From Patella vulgata (Eukaryota; Mollusca; Gastropoda; Patellidae), in NCBI RefSeq assembly GCF_932274485.2, contig NC_065882.2:27608890-27672889 (forward strand): a DNA stretch of 64,000 nt, in the 5' to 3' direction. Shown here piece after piece: positions 38,397 to 48,271 of the stretch (the first letter of the stretch is position 1; the number at the start of each line of letters is the position of its first letter). Position numbers and translations under genes: made by a program. The notes under the pieces are model-generated. The model saw nothing but the letters and a program-made list of their open reading frames with translations, made no database searches and was not told where the DNA came from.

Positions 38397-41300
38397 GGTT
38401 TAACGTCCACTCGACACAAACTAGGTCATTTCAGGACTAACATATGGTTAAATTTTATTTCAATAATTCACTTGCGCGTAGGGGTCTTTAGCAATGGGGG
38501 GAAACCGGAGGACCCGGAGAAAAACCACCAGGTTGGACAGGTCACGTACTCCGGGGAATCGAAACCACGCCAGTTAAGCAGGAATGTGGACGTATATTGC
38601 GGCGTTAGCGATGCTCTTGTATTTATTGCTTTGTTTACAGATCTGCATTATGTTGACTTATGATTAAAATTTCCTCATAATCGCCATTTATGACTCCGGA
38701 CTGGACAACTACCAGCAGAATTTACGAATAACATGGGGTCCCTATTGACATTTATGTCTGCTGAGAATTGTCGAGTTAAGATCAACGTGTTTTAGCTATT
38801 GCCCCAGATAGATTAACTATATATATATAAGGCTTAAGATAAATATGTGTAATTCCAAAAAAAAAACCCAACCCGAAAAACAATTCTATACCCCATATTA
38901 TGTACCCTACAGCAAGATTTAAGACTAGCTAGATCTGTAAACTTATGAATACTTTCAATTGATTAAAATTGTGGATGATGGAGAAAACTTCTTGGAATAA
39001 ATTGTAAATAGAATTTCACTTAAAATCTAATGTATTATTAAGGTTGATCATTATTCAGGTTGAAGGAATATGCTCATATTCTTCCCCATATCGTAAATTA
39101 GTGATGAAACTTGTCTCGACCACTTTTGTCTAATTTTTAAGCAATTCTATATCTACTGAACATCTCCTCATTCCATTCTAGCCACCGAGAAAAGTTATGT
39201 ATACATTTAAATTTCTTACTTACATGTTGACCAAATTTAACAAGGATCCCTTATGCCTTCAAGATCTGATCTATATCGTGTTCCCTAGCTCAAAAAAAAA
39301 TCTGTTAAAAATTATAGTCTCTATCGAATTCATACGGTCTTCCGAAAAAGACGGGAGGGGGGGCGGGTACTCCGGAGTGGAAGGCATATACATAGAGTTC
39401 GACCCCTTGTAAGCCCTTGCTGAACGCCTAATTTGAAAACAATCTGAAAAAAACTGTAGCCTCCATCGCGTCGTGTAGGGGGTTAGTTTACTCCATTACG
39501 ATTGGTCTCGGAATTCTGAATATCAATACAGTCCTTCCCCTCATGACCCCAATGCTTTACGCAACATTTGAAATAAATCCGTTGCAGCAGGATGTAACTC
39601 TTTAAGGGAGGTTGTGGAGTAGATTCTTCCTCTCATAACCTCTATAGGCTTCGCACAATATTTGAATTATATTTTTATAAATTAAAGCTCGTGCCGAGTT
39701 CAGAAAGTTTTCGGAAAGGGGACCTATCCCTGGGACGGAAGGTGGTGTAACGCAGCAAATTAATATTGTTATGAAGGCTTTATGAATTCCTATAGTATGC
39801 CTGTATACCATCATTGCAGTTTTTGTAGCTGGGTAACACCTGATATTACTTCACCGTTTGCATATTGATTAATTTGAGATATTTACTAACTGTCAAGTTT
39901 ATGTCTTCTCTGTATTTATGTACCTTAATGTCTCTGAGGATAATTTATTTAATATTATAACGATCTAACAGGTATAGAAATTGAAACTGTTGTCAAGATG
40001 GATAGAAAACGGTAGGCTACGCGAACTTGCAGCCGGACATCCGGGGCTCCCAAGAAGAGAACATAGAGTGGTATCAATGCATCGGAACTTGTAACTATGT
40101 GGTCAAATCTGTTTAGTCTTTATGGAGGCAACAATGCCACAACGAATTTGCCCATTTCCACACTGACAAAGGACAAATTAATTGCTTTTTCTCCATTTTG
40201 TTTTGCATCAATTAAAGATACTTACCCGCCAAAGTATTTATCTGGTGGTTATTTCCAATAAAAGTTTGGCAATTTTGGTATACATGGAAAGTAGAAACAC
40301 ACAATCTTACTAGAAAAATACTGGATTCCCTGAAAAATGCCCATGGAGCACATGCAGGACAACAATGTAAGGGTTTCCCTAACCGGCAACCCGACGATTA
40401 GGGATGTCTGCTCGAGTGACGTCAAAGGATGCACGCGAAGATTGTCTGACCTCTCAGCGGTAGTGACCACTTGACGTATATGTTGATAAACTTGATGGTG
40501 AGCTTAAACGTACAACAGTTTCTGAAATAAAAACCACGGACATAGACGTGGGTAGTGGATAATCCGAGAATTAATCAGGCTTCGATATTTATGATAAATG
40601 GACAGCGATTAAAGACATAATCTTGTATGTGCAATAAATTCTCCCCCTGCTTTGCATCCGTTGCTAGGTACCGCGTCAGCCAAATCACGTCACACAAACA
40701 TGACTTCTTGTAATAGATTATTTTATAGCAGGGGTATTTCCTCGCAAATACAAGGTTTTGAGAAGGATTTAAAGCGAAATGTTGATAGATTAATTAGTTT
40801 GAATATGTTTTTAGTCCAAATATATCATCAAATCACCCAGTTTGTACGCGGGAAAGTATCTTTAAGTATACGTATTTTGGTATATAGAATATTAACTTAT
40901 AACAATCTGCACAATAATAATCTAGATTAAATGGCTGGTAATATATCACCCGTGAAAAAAAACGAAAGAAGATAGTTTTCTTCATTTTAATGAACGAAGG
41001 ACGGACAGACAGACAGATACGACCATGTTAAAATGTCTTAGCTTTGTTCGTATACAAAATATTGATGAAATGTAATTTTAATAATAATGTTTAGGTGCAA
41101 AATGTCAATAGTGTTTACATCACGTGGACCGACATGAGCACATGGTAGAAAGTTGAGCATGTGTATAGTATTGTGGCGTCTGAACAGTTTCCTATGCCGC
41201 GAATCAAATGGCACGCTCATAAATCATGTTGGAGAAACCTTCTTACATATTTTTGTACCATCTCTTAGTCACTAAGAAAAATGAAGCGTTTTCGACAAAC

Positions 41301-44300
41301 CGTCGGACCAACGGGTTTTTCACAGGTAGAAGATGGGTTTGGAGTTGGGTTACGCCGACACAATAATTCGGCGGAGGAACAGCGCAGATATCTCGGAGAA
41401 TATCACGACTAATGTGCTGAAACGTAATCTCGAAGATTTGGGCATTATTCTGTCGAACAGCTTGCCTAGAAAGGATTTGTTGAAAATTTACTAGATGAAT
41501 CCTACAGCGAATGTGAGTAGTTCTGAATCTGAGGATGTTAAAGCGGAAGTTGATCAACCGGAAACGGGAATTATAACAGTCAACAATAACAAAGAGGGCA
41601 CCGCTTTTCAAGAAATGCAGAACGATGTCCGGAATCTTACTCAAATTTTGCAGTCGCTACATGACCAGTCCTCTAGAATTCTAGTACAACAACAAGCTTT
41701 GCAACCAGCAGCACAAGGTGCGTTTGGCAATTCCCATATAGCGGCTCATGACGCCCCCATGTTCGAAATATTACAGACAAAATATTAACAAAAAGGAGTG
41801 TGGCACCACCCAAGCGGGTCGGATCATGCACCAAAATCAATAGTTGCCGTCCATAGGATATAAGGAATAAGTATACCAAGTTCCAAGATAATTCATTCAG
41901 AATTGTGGCCTTCTGACGCTAAACACAAAAAAATGGGCGTGGCTCTGCCCTTGGGGTCGGGGCATGCACCAAAATCAATAGCTGCTGTCCTTAGGCTAAA
42001 AGGAATACATATGCCGAGTTCCAAGATGAATTGCGGCCTGTATACGATAAACACTAAAAAAATGGGCGTGGCTCTGCCCCTGGCGGTCGGGACATGCACC
42101 AAAATCAAAAGTTGCGACCCTTAGGCTATTGAGTTCCAAGATGATCTATTAAGAATTGTGGGCTGTGGGCAACATGCAGACACACAAAGATGGAAAAAAT
42201 GGGTGTGACTCTTCTGGGGGTCGGGCATTCACCTAAAAAAGCATCCTTAGGGTATAAAAATAGGTATGCAAAGTTTCAAAAGGATCTGTCAAGAATTGTG
42301 GCCTGTAGGCGACACACAGACACAAGAATTGGGCATGGCTCTTCCCCGGGAGGGGGGGGGGGTCAGGCATGCGGCAAAAAATAATAGAGGTCATGCTTAG
42401 GGTATAAGAAACAAAGAGAAAATGGGCGTAGGTGACAAATACAAAAATGGGCGTTCCTCTGCCCCTGGGGGTAGGGCATGCACCAAAAACCATCAGATCA
42501 TCCTTATGGTATAAGTATGCAAAGTTTCAAGACAATCCATAAAGAACTGCGCCCTGTAAGCGACCAACAGACACACACACAGCGGCGACGGCATAATACG
42601 TCCACATTATAAAAAAACTCGGCGAAACTTGTGACTTCCTGACCGTAGACCATCCTTGTAATGATGCTAATGTTACTAGGCAAAACATACTTAAATTGCT
42701 GCTCGCGTTGTACGTCCAGGGCGTTCTTTTGTTTCTTTCTGATCAGTGGTTCACTCCCACCACTGATTTAGAGTTGTACACAGACACCTCGAACACTAAA
42801 GGCATTGAGGGCTTTTATCAAGGACATTGGTTTAGTGGCACTTAGCCTGCCAAGTTATTCTGTTCAAATCAGAATTCTATCCTATATTGCTTGCTGCTAT
42901 ATTATGGGGTAGGCTATGCGATAAAAAGAAAGTTACATTTTATTGCGATAATTCAACTACTGTTGCAATTACAGTTAGTCAGAAAGTTAACTTTGTGTGC
43001 CATGCGTTACAATTTTTCCTTTAATGCTAAACATGTACCTGGATACAAAAACGAACTAGCCGATGCTTTATCACGATTTAACTCGTGTACAGTTGCAGCG
43101 TTTCAAATCGTGATCATCTGTCAGTCAGTCTTTGCTCATGAAGTCAATGGTCACTGGAACAAGCATTACCCCCTGCTACGTTACAAACTTATGAATCTGG
43201 TATTAAATGTTTCAAACGTTTTTTTTTTTAATTTCATATAACTTTACTCTTAATGTTACATTATGTAAGCGCTAAATCTGCCTATCGCATGTCTTTCTTT
43301 GGGCCTTGAATGTTATATAATTTACCAATTAGACATTTATTAACATGCCAAGACCACAATTAACCCTCGATGACATCGGATGGCTCCGATTTTAAGTAGA
43401 TTAGAACATTTTGGCCATTTAATGAATTAATTTTAAAATGAAGAAGTGAGGGTAAGACTCGAATAACCAGTACGGTGGTTACGATCAATGCACTCTATAA
43501 TTATTGATAACTTCGCTCAAAATAAAGTAATTTGAATGAAATCTTCAATATCATTTTGCATTATCTATTTTTGAAATATAGCGAGAATTGCCAGCTATTT
43601 ATCTAAATCTTACGTAATTCCCCTTTAATGAATATATATTTGTTCAGTTTATTGCATTTTTTCATTCTATGTTAAATCTGGCTCATACCTCAATTAGATC
43701 AAATATGGCAGCAATAAGATTTTATTATATAAAGCAAGGGGACAGTACACTGTGGATAAAAACTATTTTACATGTTAAGAGCTGTTAAACGTGTACGGGC
43801 CCCTGTCAGTGAGAAATGGTTACCAGTAACAATTGAGCTACTTTATTCTATGTAACGGCGTTTATTGAGGGGTTGTTTTCTCCTTATATTGACAAATTAT
43901 TATTAGCTGTATTAAATCTTGCCTTTGAATTCTTACGGTTTGGTGAGTATACCACAAGATGGAAGTTTGACTATAATATAAACTTATGCCCACAAGATGT
44001 AATTTTTGCAGGAGATAGCTCCTTTATGACTTTTATGTCTCCGAGAATCCAAATTACTATATATGAAAATGTTAAATTTAAACCAGTGTCACAAATGCTG
44101 CATTATTTTGACCTTCGGAGAAAGATTGTTCCTGGCAGAGTCTAATTCGTTACGGACGACATGAAGCCTTTGACTAGAGAAACTTTTTTGACATATTTCA
44201 AAGTTGTACTTCATTAGGTTCGATATAGCGAACATTCCTTTCGTAAAGGCCCAGCAACTTCCGCGGCTAAGGATTGCATTCAGGATCACATGATCCAAAT

Positions 44301-44866
44301 TCCGAGACAGTGGAAAACTTCGGCCTATAGCCTACACGCTACATTTAAACCCTGAAAGACAGCATCAGAGCTGCGAAACACTCTCTGAGTAACTGTTGGC
44401 ATAATACTTTCATTAGATTCCAAAATATTTCTTTTGAATGATTTTAGTTTTTATGTAATGTATATCGATTTTAAGAACCCTTCATTTATGTAGTAAATGC
44501 TGGGGCCTTCGCCGACGGACAAGGGTGGCTACACTACAAATGTCCACAGAGAGCTACAAAATAATAACTATCTTGGGTGTCATTTGTTCGACCTTTTTGT
44601 ATTGAAATAATAAAATACAACTTATTATCTTATGAAATATTGTTTTGATAAAACTTTCTCTTGGGACCACTTGCCAAAAACCAATACAGGTCTAAACCAC
44701 AATACATTAAATTTAAAAAATAAATTGCATTAGATCTTACTTAAAATTATTTCACATATAAAAATAAGCTATTTACCTTTAACTTTTTGGCAGCATCTGT
44801 AATTTTTACTATAGGATCAGCCAGTGGATCAGAGAAGAGAGGCGGTTGGATGTCATCTGCCATCAT
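24641..44866 (-). CDS. asmt-like: ASMT/HIOMT-family SAM-dependent O-methyltransferase, seven exons
   Basis: Exons (minus strand): 44866-44777, 31466-31298, 31020-30880, 30629-30342, 28051-27911, 25359-25237, 24864-24641. Every intron has GT..AG ends; intron 1 is phase 0, the rest phase 1. The 391 residues show an N-terminal dimerisation region (MMADDIQPPLFSDPLADP... VLGCVLELGLFEEM), the SAM motif LDLGGCSGYL at residues 226-235, the VVFDLPDTV acidic strand, the active-site region SHIIHNW (293-299), and the C-terminus KGRERTQTEYRQLLFSHGF...IIGRKPF. Usual family length is about 345-375; the excess is a polar insert in exon 4 (residues about 145-190). The catalytic His (H297) is kept, but the Asp next to it in ASMT is Asn298 and the position of the supporting Glu is Lys350, so melatonin synthesis is doubtful. 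Intron 1 is 13.3 kb and rich in transposons. Confidence 0.88.
25480..26245 (+). repeat. Pearl-like element A1: degenerate satellite array with 3' module (intron 5)
   Basis: Repeated units contain GGATAAAAATTGTGACCTCTAG, YCGAATATCGAAAGGAACC and GTTTCATCAAAATCGG. The array ends in a short ACGG-like run and a conserved 3' module GGCGACGACAATATACGTCC (26199-) with a small CCACA/TGTGG hairpin. Internal satellite plus short-repeat microsatellite plus fixed 3' flank is the architecture of mollusc pearl/HINE-type elements. Confidence 0.6.
26419..26738 (-). repeat. SINE family 1, near full-length copy (intron 5)
   Basis: Reverse-oriented copy running from the 3' tail (GTCCTACTTTTCTGCTCC) back to the tRNA-like head (CACCGCGGG end). 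Diverged by scattered changes, so old. Confidence 0.75.
26829..27200 (-). repeat. SINE family 1 copy joined tail-to-head with an inverted SINE tail (intron 5)
   Basis: A minus-oriented SINE (26829-27130) is followed directly by a plus-oriented 3' tail of the same family (27133-27200, ...CAGTAGGACGTTAAACCCC then ATTTC repeats). The pair therefore has inverted ends and could form a hairpin. The (ATTTC)n tail is intact in both. Confidence 0.7.
28785..29025 (+). repeat. ~100-bp imperfect tandem repeat, about 2.5 copies (intron 4)
   Basis: Units share GCAACAAGAGTTCAACAAGA, TATTGGACTTGAA and a GTCTGTGRTGT segment. A fourth degenerate start (ACAACAAGAGTTCTACG) occurs near 29092. Confidence 0.5.
29310..29725 (+). 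mobile_element. BEL/Pao-like pol fragment (fossil), tentative (intron 4)
   Basis: Short patches in broken frames resemble the pol region ahead of the integrase of BEL/Pao elements: a DHNWWHDPTFLS-like patch and a VTCYVLRFILNLR-like patch. It is broken many times over and no LTRs are visible around it, so it is an old remnant. Confidence 0.35.
30522..30836. repeat. Tandem duplication covering the start of methyltransferase exon 4
   Basis: Segment 30522-30687, containing the exon 4 acceptor and its first ~35 codons, is repeated at 30693-30836. The second copy keeps an AAG|GC acceptor in the right phase but lacks about 25 bp and reads into a stop after about 18 codons. It is best seen as a decoy exon within intron 3. 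Confidence 0.75.
32840..33692 (+). repeat. Pearl-like element A2 (intron 1)
   Basis: Same satellite family as A1 in the same orientation. It ends in GGACGGACGGACAGGGG, the 3' module (33656-33678) and a CTACA/TGTGG hairpin. Its units are more regular than those of A1. Confidence 0.6.
33985..34322 (-). repeat. Pearl-like element A3, reverse copy cut by Tc1 (intron 1)
   Basis: Reverse-oriented 3' module (about 33990-34024) followed by two satellite units containing CACAATTTTTATCCGATTTT. The array stops where the Tc1 copy begins at 34323 and I do not see it resume after 35539. Confidence 0.6.
34323..35539 (-). mobile_element. Tc1-like transposon family A, copy 3, broken (intron 1)
   Basis: Both terminal repeats are recognisable (CTCTTCAAAAAAAGTATGGG at the left, CCCCTACTTTTTTGAAGAG at the right, with TA on the right). 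Transposase segments read on the minus strand: the N-terminal helix-turn-helix part MRRLQHDERLRAIGMLQ (from 35192) and the C-terminal part MPWPDMSPDLSMIEHAWD to the end at 34535. The middle is deleted and shifted, so it is inactive. At 1.2 kb it is about 0.3 kb shorter than the intact family B element at 48.3 kb. Confidence 0.85.
35890..37115. repeat. ~149-bp satellite array, about six units, interrupted by a SINE (intron 1)
   Basis: Units carry CTGCTTAGGGTAAGCAGAG, ATAAGCAATTTGATTGGT, CTTTGGGACACAATAAC and GTTCAAACTTGGTGT. Unit starts near 36139, 36290, 36439 and 36586 are spaced 147-151 bp; after the SINE the array goes on to about 37110. Alternate units differ, suggesting a two-unit higher-order pattern. 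GGCGGGGGACATCAGCCACA near 37200 may be a variant of the pearl 3' module. Confidence 0.65.
36601..36867 (-). repeat. SINE family 1 with 13-bp target duplication, inside the satellite array
   Basis: Reverse copy starting with ATG-AAATG tail repeats. The flanks are exact copies of CCTAGGCTAAGAA (36588-36600 and 36868-36880), a clean target-site duplication. The head is truncated. Confidence 0.85.
37262..38220 (-). repeat. Pearl-like array B1: ~155-bp satellite, about six units (intron 1)
   Basis: Units read (plus strand) GCAGAGCCACGCCCATTTT, CGCCTACAGGCCACAATTCT, ATCTTGAAACTTTGCATACT, CCTTATACCCTAAGG and TTTTGGTGCATGCCC. The same satellite in the opposite orientation is at 41790-42610, so this copy is given as minus. 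Contains a poly-C run (about 37609) and a 60-bp SINE tail insertion. Confidence 0.7.
37413..37472 (-). repeat. 60-bp SINE family 1 tail insertion with 13-bp target duplication
   Basis: Only the last 60 bp of the SINE (reverse) is present, flanked by exact GAGGGGCAGAGCC repeats (37400-37412 and 37473-37485). This is a severely 5'-truncated target-primed insertion into the B1 array. Confidence 0.8.
38331..38393. repeat. Compound (GT)n(GA)n microsatellite
   Basis: GT/GGGT run passing into about 13 GA units, directly beside the SINE family 2 tail. Confidence 0.9.
38394..38640 (-). repeat. SINE family 2, reverse copy (intron 1)
   Basis: Begins with the inverted tail GGGGTTTAACGTCCACTCG and holds the inverted B box GGGGAATCGAAACCACG. 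It matches the 19.2-kb copy along its length. Confidence 0.7.
39240..39720. repeat. Degenerate tandem repeat, units of about 100-155 bp (intron 1)
   Basis: Related starts (CCCTTATGCCTTCAAGATCTG, CCCTTGTAAGCCCTTGCTG, CCCTCATGACCCCAATGC, CCTCTCATAACCTCTATAGG) recur, each followed by AATTTGAA-like sequence. Very diverged. Confidence 0.35.
41790..42610 (+). repeat. Pearl-like array B2 with microsatellite and 3' module (intron 1)
   Basis: About five or six ~155-bp units of the B satellite (GGGCGTGGCTCTGCCC, CATGCACCAAAATCAA, CCTTAGGSTATAAGRA, TTGTGGCCTGTAGGCGAC), then ACACACACACAGC and the 3' module GGCGACGGCATAATACGTCC (42584-42603). This is the complete pearl layout: satellite, microsatellite, fixed end. 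Confidence 0.7.
43257..43575 (+). repeat. Dispersed ~300-bp repeat, copy 1 (possible solo LTR, fossil)
   Basis: Starts TGTAAGCGCTAAATCTGCC and ends with an AATAAAGTAATTTGAATGAA region; similar along its length to 53733-54025. An internal AATAAA and lack of coding fit an LTR, but the ends are not certain. Old and diverged. Confidence 0.4.
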
Positions 44867-44950
44867 ATTTTATCCTTGAAGAGGTCTAGTTACCGGCTTC
44901 TTCTCTCTCGTCTAACAGCTGACTACCCAGCTAAACAGCTGATCTACCGG

Positions 44951-44956
44951 TTTATA
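44951..44956 (-). promoter_or_regulatory. TATA box of the methyltransferase gene
   Basis: GATATAAACC on the minus strand, with TATAAA at 44956-44951; an initiator-like TCAGCT lies about 30-35 bp downstream near 44920. The 5' UTR would be about 55 nt. Confidence 0.45.
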
Positions 44957-44969
44957 TCTGTAATTATAA

Positions 44970-45475
44970 TAGGTCTATATTTACATGCATGTGTCAATCA
45001 AATCTTCACCGACTTATTCAACCAACCCACTTTATTTAAAACTGGTGAATGGGTAAATATATATATATGAGCATTCGCTAGAATCGTGATGTTGGTTGCG
45101 TATATATCTACAAAAAAATATATAAATAAATAGACAAATAAATAATAAATTAATAAATAATAGTTATAGACCTTTAGCCGCATTTTAAAACATTTCTCCC
45201 CTTTTGAACTGAACTTTTCTGGTTAATATATTTTTAGATTATTTTTGAAGTATGTCAAGGTTTGTTTGTTAAATTCACGTTCTTTAAAAAAACCACATGA
45301 ACTGTGCAAAGCCAACATGAATTTATTTTCATCTTAAATGAGTAAAATAAAACATTAAATTTTCGTGTTTTTGTTTCTAACTTCAATGCTATATGTTTTA
45401 TACGTTGAACAAAGTCCGGAGAAACTAGTTGCTATTGACGACATTATAGTCAGTAAATTAGCCTAATATATTTAT
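44970..45475. other. AT-rich upstream flank of the methyltransferase gene
   Basis: No gene seen. Contains a short (TA)n at about 45056-45068 and AAATAAATA-type simple sequence at about 45118-45160. Confidence 0.4.
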
Positions 45476-45477
45476 TC

Positions 45478-45760
45478 TGGGAGAGGTGGCTCGATTAGCA
45501 TGACACTGACTTAATCCAGATCTGTTCTCTAGTCTGGTTTGTCTGTCAGTGGTGGCCTGACAAGAAATAGCCCCTAGTCGATCGCGTGAGCCGATAAAAC
45601 GAGGTCTGGCGTACTTACGTTAAAGACACACAGACAGTTGGAAATTGAAATAAGACTAGACCGTAACGCAGCTATCGGGGCTTAAATTGCCCCATAGTCA
45701 ACTGCCTAGCGTCTGTCCGGCTTAACTAGCCAATTCCATGCAGAAATGTAAGACATTTAA
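45478..45760 (+). repeat. SINE family 1, highly diverged copy
   Basis: The head GAGGTGGCTCGATTAGCATG and the central part (TAGTCGATCGCGTGAGCCGATAAAACGAGG) align by eye with the family core, as does CAGTTGGAAATTGAAATAAGA, but many changes are present. Probably among the oldest copies here. Confidence 0.5.
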
Positions 45761-46968
45761 CATTCATTTCTATTCCCAAAGAATTATCAGTATTATGACA
45801 CCCAAGCTGATATAACTAGGTCCACTATTTCTTGTTAACAAAGTCGGATAGCGTCGTTAGCATGTTATCTTTATGGAATTGTAATAAAGTGTTGATTTCT
45901 GATAGTAACTTCTTGACTAAAGTGGATTATGATACCCTTTTTAAACAATTACCACTAGGTCGGTAAGAAGATAAATTGAATAATCTGTTTAGCATGGTAA
46001 TTTAGTCACGTTTTCTGGTGATATTTCAAGGCGGTGGAATTATTAATAGACCATTAGGCGGTGAAAAGGTGGGTTGGCTTGGTAAAAGGAAGACGTCTTT
46101 TGATCTGATGATTCCTGCCTCTTTTATTCATTCCACGACATATACAAGCTACCATCCGATCTTTTTGATGTTATAAGCGATTATATTTTGATGAAGTCCT
46201 TTTATTACATAACCTTGTTAATACTCAAGGAGATAAAATTCCCTTTGATCTTTTTGGAAACATTACAATTACATATGGATCTATTTCCATTATTTTGGAA
46301 ACATTGCGATTACATATGCATCTATTTCCATTAATGCTCAACAACGTAGGTAACACAGTTCACCCTTTCAGCTTCTGTATGTATAGATTGTCATGTTCTA
46401 TTTGATTTACTACCCAACTGAAATTTTGTTATACACCTTCTGGTGCATGGAAAGAAAGCCAACACTACCAAAACACATCTCAAATATACATTTGAGACAA
46501 AATATTGCAAAATACTTGTCTGAAGGGATTTTTTCTCTCTTTCGGTGGCTGTCACTAATAGTCTGATTCAACCGCATTATACTATCTTACGTTATTGCGA
46601 TCAGGGGTAATCACACCATATGCTGAGCTCCACGTAAGCCCATTTCCATGGTGAAGCAATACACTTCCCTGTAAAATATGAATTCATCATAGATCGGAAT
46701 AGGTTGCAACTTACACATCAAATATATGTTATACACCTTGCAGCAATAATGAAAAAAAAAGACAATGACAGTAATTTCTCTTAAGTGAGGATTTCTCTTT
46801 ACAACATGGAGCCCGACATTCTTTACATTCAGTTGCCGTCTTTTTATAATTACACCATGCCCCAAAACATCGTCCATTTGCATGCTGAATTTGTAGGAAC
46901 AGGAGCGGTTGATTGAGAAAAAAACGCCAGCGAAGAAGTCGCTTATCGAGAACGGTTGATTGACAAAA

Positions 46969-46985
46969 GCTGCGTTCACACTAGG
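46969..46985. repeat. TIR-like sequence AAAGCTGCGTTCACACT (left of a pair)
   Basis: The 17-bp sequence recurs inverted at about 50178-50194, and a shared GATTGAATTCAGAAT lies inward of both. The pair could bound a decayed ~3.2-kb element holding the intact Tc1, or represent two related MITEs. The right-hand sequence is itself part of an imperfect palindrome (about 50040-50194). Confidence 0.35.
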
Positions 46986-47329
46986 GGTTGAATCTGAATT
47001 GAATTCAGAATAAAGCCTTATTCCGGACTTTGGCGTCACTCTCGATTCGACAAAAACCGAACTGAATCTGAATTAACGAATCCGTATATTTTTCCGAATT
47101 TAACCCGGAACAATTATTATGAATCGAGTTATTCGCAGTCAAGATTTGAGTGTGGCACGCTTGATTCAGATCTACAATTTTACCGGAAACGATAACTTTG
47201 CGGGCATGTTGGGGTGTAGTCTACATATCTGCATCCCTTTCGTCACTGAAACAAATGCTGCGGTAACAGAACCAGCTAACAATAGATTGTCAGGCAACGA
47301 AGCACACTAAATTCTGATTAAGAGTTCTG

Positions 47330-47493
47330 GGCCCTTATTCACGAAAACTTAAACTAAGTTACAACCGAAATTTTAAGAAATACTGCAACTTCATTGGATA
47401 TATGCAAATTGATTTTACTGGTCAGCCATTCGAATTGCAGTATTTCTTAAAATTTCGATTGTATCTTAGTTTAAGTTTTCGTGAATAAGGGCC
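47330..47493. mobile_element. 164-bp MITE with ~60-bp inverted ends (GGCCCTTATTCACG)
   Basis: The left end GGCCCTTATTCACGAAAACT and the inverted right end match for about 60 bp (through TTAAGAAATACTGCAA) around a ~45-bp centre. Related by its end motif to the larger element at 52013-53680. No clear target duplication. Confidence 0.75.
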
Positions 47494-47517
47494 ATGCCCT
47501 ATACTAACATTTAATAT

Positions 47518-47765
47518 CGTGGGCCATAAATCTGGCAGTAATTATCGTAAATCCTTCAAAATCAATTGGCTTCGTCATCCATCACCTTAAACACTGTGCA
47601 TAAATATGATGAGCTATAACTCTGGCAGTAATTATCGTATATCGTTCAAATTCAATTTGCTTCTTCATCCATGACCTTAAACACTGTGCATAAATTTAAA
47701 GTCAATTAGATATTAACATTAGCCTCTAGCGTCGGGCGGGGGCGACGACAATACACGACCACATT
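47518..47765 (+). repeat. Pearl-like element C: two ~95-bp units plus 3' module
   Basis: Two repeats (CTGGCAGTAATTATCGTAWAT, TTCATCCATSACCTTAAACA, CTGTGCATAAAT) are followed by TCGGGCGGG and the module GGCGACGACAATACACGACC (47741-47760). A third, different satellite attached to the same 3' end. Confidence 0.5.
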
Positions 47766-47944
47766 TCAAATACAAAGATAGGTGTGTTCAGATCACAGCT
47801 GACCATTCATGGTCTAGACCTTGGGGGCAGGGCAGGTAAGCTTTAGTCGTCTCGAGTCTAGTCTCTAGCATGTATTGCATATAGCTGGATAAAAATGACA
47901 ACAAAATGTATTGCTTTACATTATGTATGTTCAGTTATGAACTG

Positions 47945-48265
47945 GGAGTCACGATGGTTTAGTGGGTAAGAAGCTGGCTCCCTAGTCTGGGGGTCGGTGT
48001 TGACCGAAAAGGTTCAACGTGATTTTCCGGCGTGGTTTTCCCATGTCAGTGTTGCAGGGTGGAGGGTCTGACAAGGACAGCTTTCTAGTCGTCTGGATGG
48101 GGCGAAAGACAGAGTTCGCGTGTACACATTGACGTGGACGTAAAAAAATCCCTTGATAGTTGGAATTCGATAAAAGCGTGGGCCGTAGCGTCGCTGTCCT
48201 GGGAAAATTCCCGTCTTTATAAGCCGAGTCGGACCAGAACAGAAGGAAGTTTAACCCCATTTCAT
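47945..48265 (+). repeat. SINE family 1, full-length copy
   Basis: The head TCACGATGGTTTAGTGGGTAAG has an A-box-like sequence, then the family core and the tail AGTTTAACCCCATTTCAT. It ends a few bases before the intact Tc1 element. Confidence 0.75.
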
Positions 48266-48271
48266 AATATA

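Larger units (their letters stand above)
41480..44355 (+). mobile_element. DIRS/Ngaro-like tyrosine-recombinase retroelement fossil (intron 1)
   Basis: Broken element with several recognisable parts in order: a possible gag-like frame (41495-41788), an RNase H-like region (about 42770-43090, with HVPGYKNELADALSRF), and two patches of tyrosine recombinase (FEFLRFGEYT near 43930; DHMIQIPRQWKTSAYS near 44280). It has many breaks. A pearl-like array (41790-42610) lies inside it. The reverse transcriptase core is not visible and terminal repeats are not resolved. Old. Confidence 0.5.

Noticed and set aside
44485-44600. GC-richer patch near the methyltransferase promoter as a CpG island or RNA gene
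   Set aside because: Too short, with no structure or conserved box visible.
46611-47039. 142-codon minus-strand open frame
   Set aside because: It runs across a TIR-like sequence and poly-T, has no recognised domain, and looks like a chance frame.
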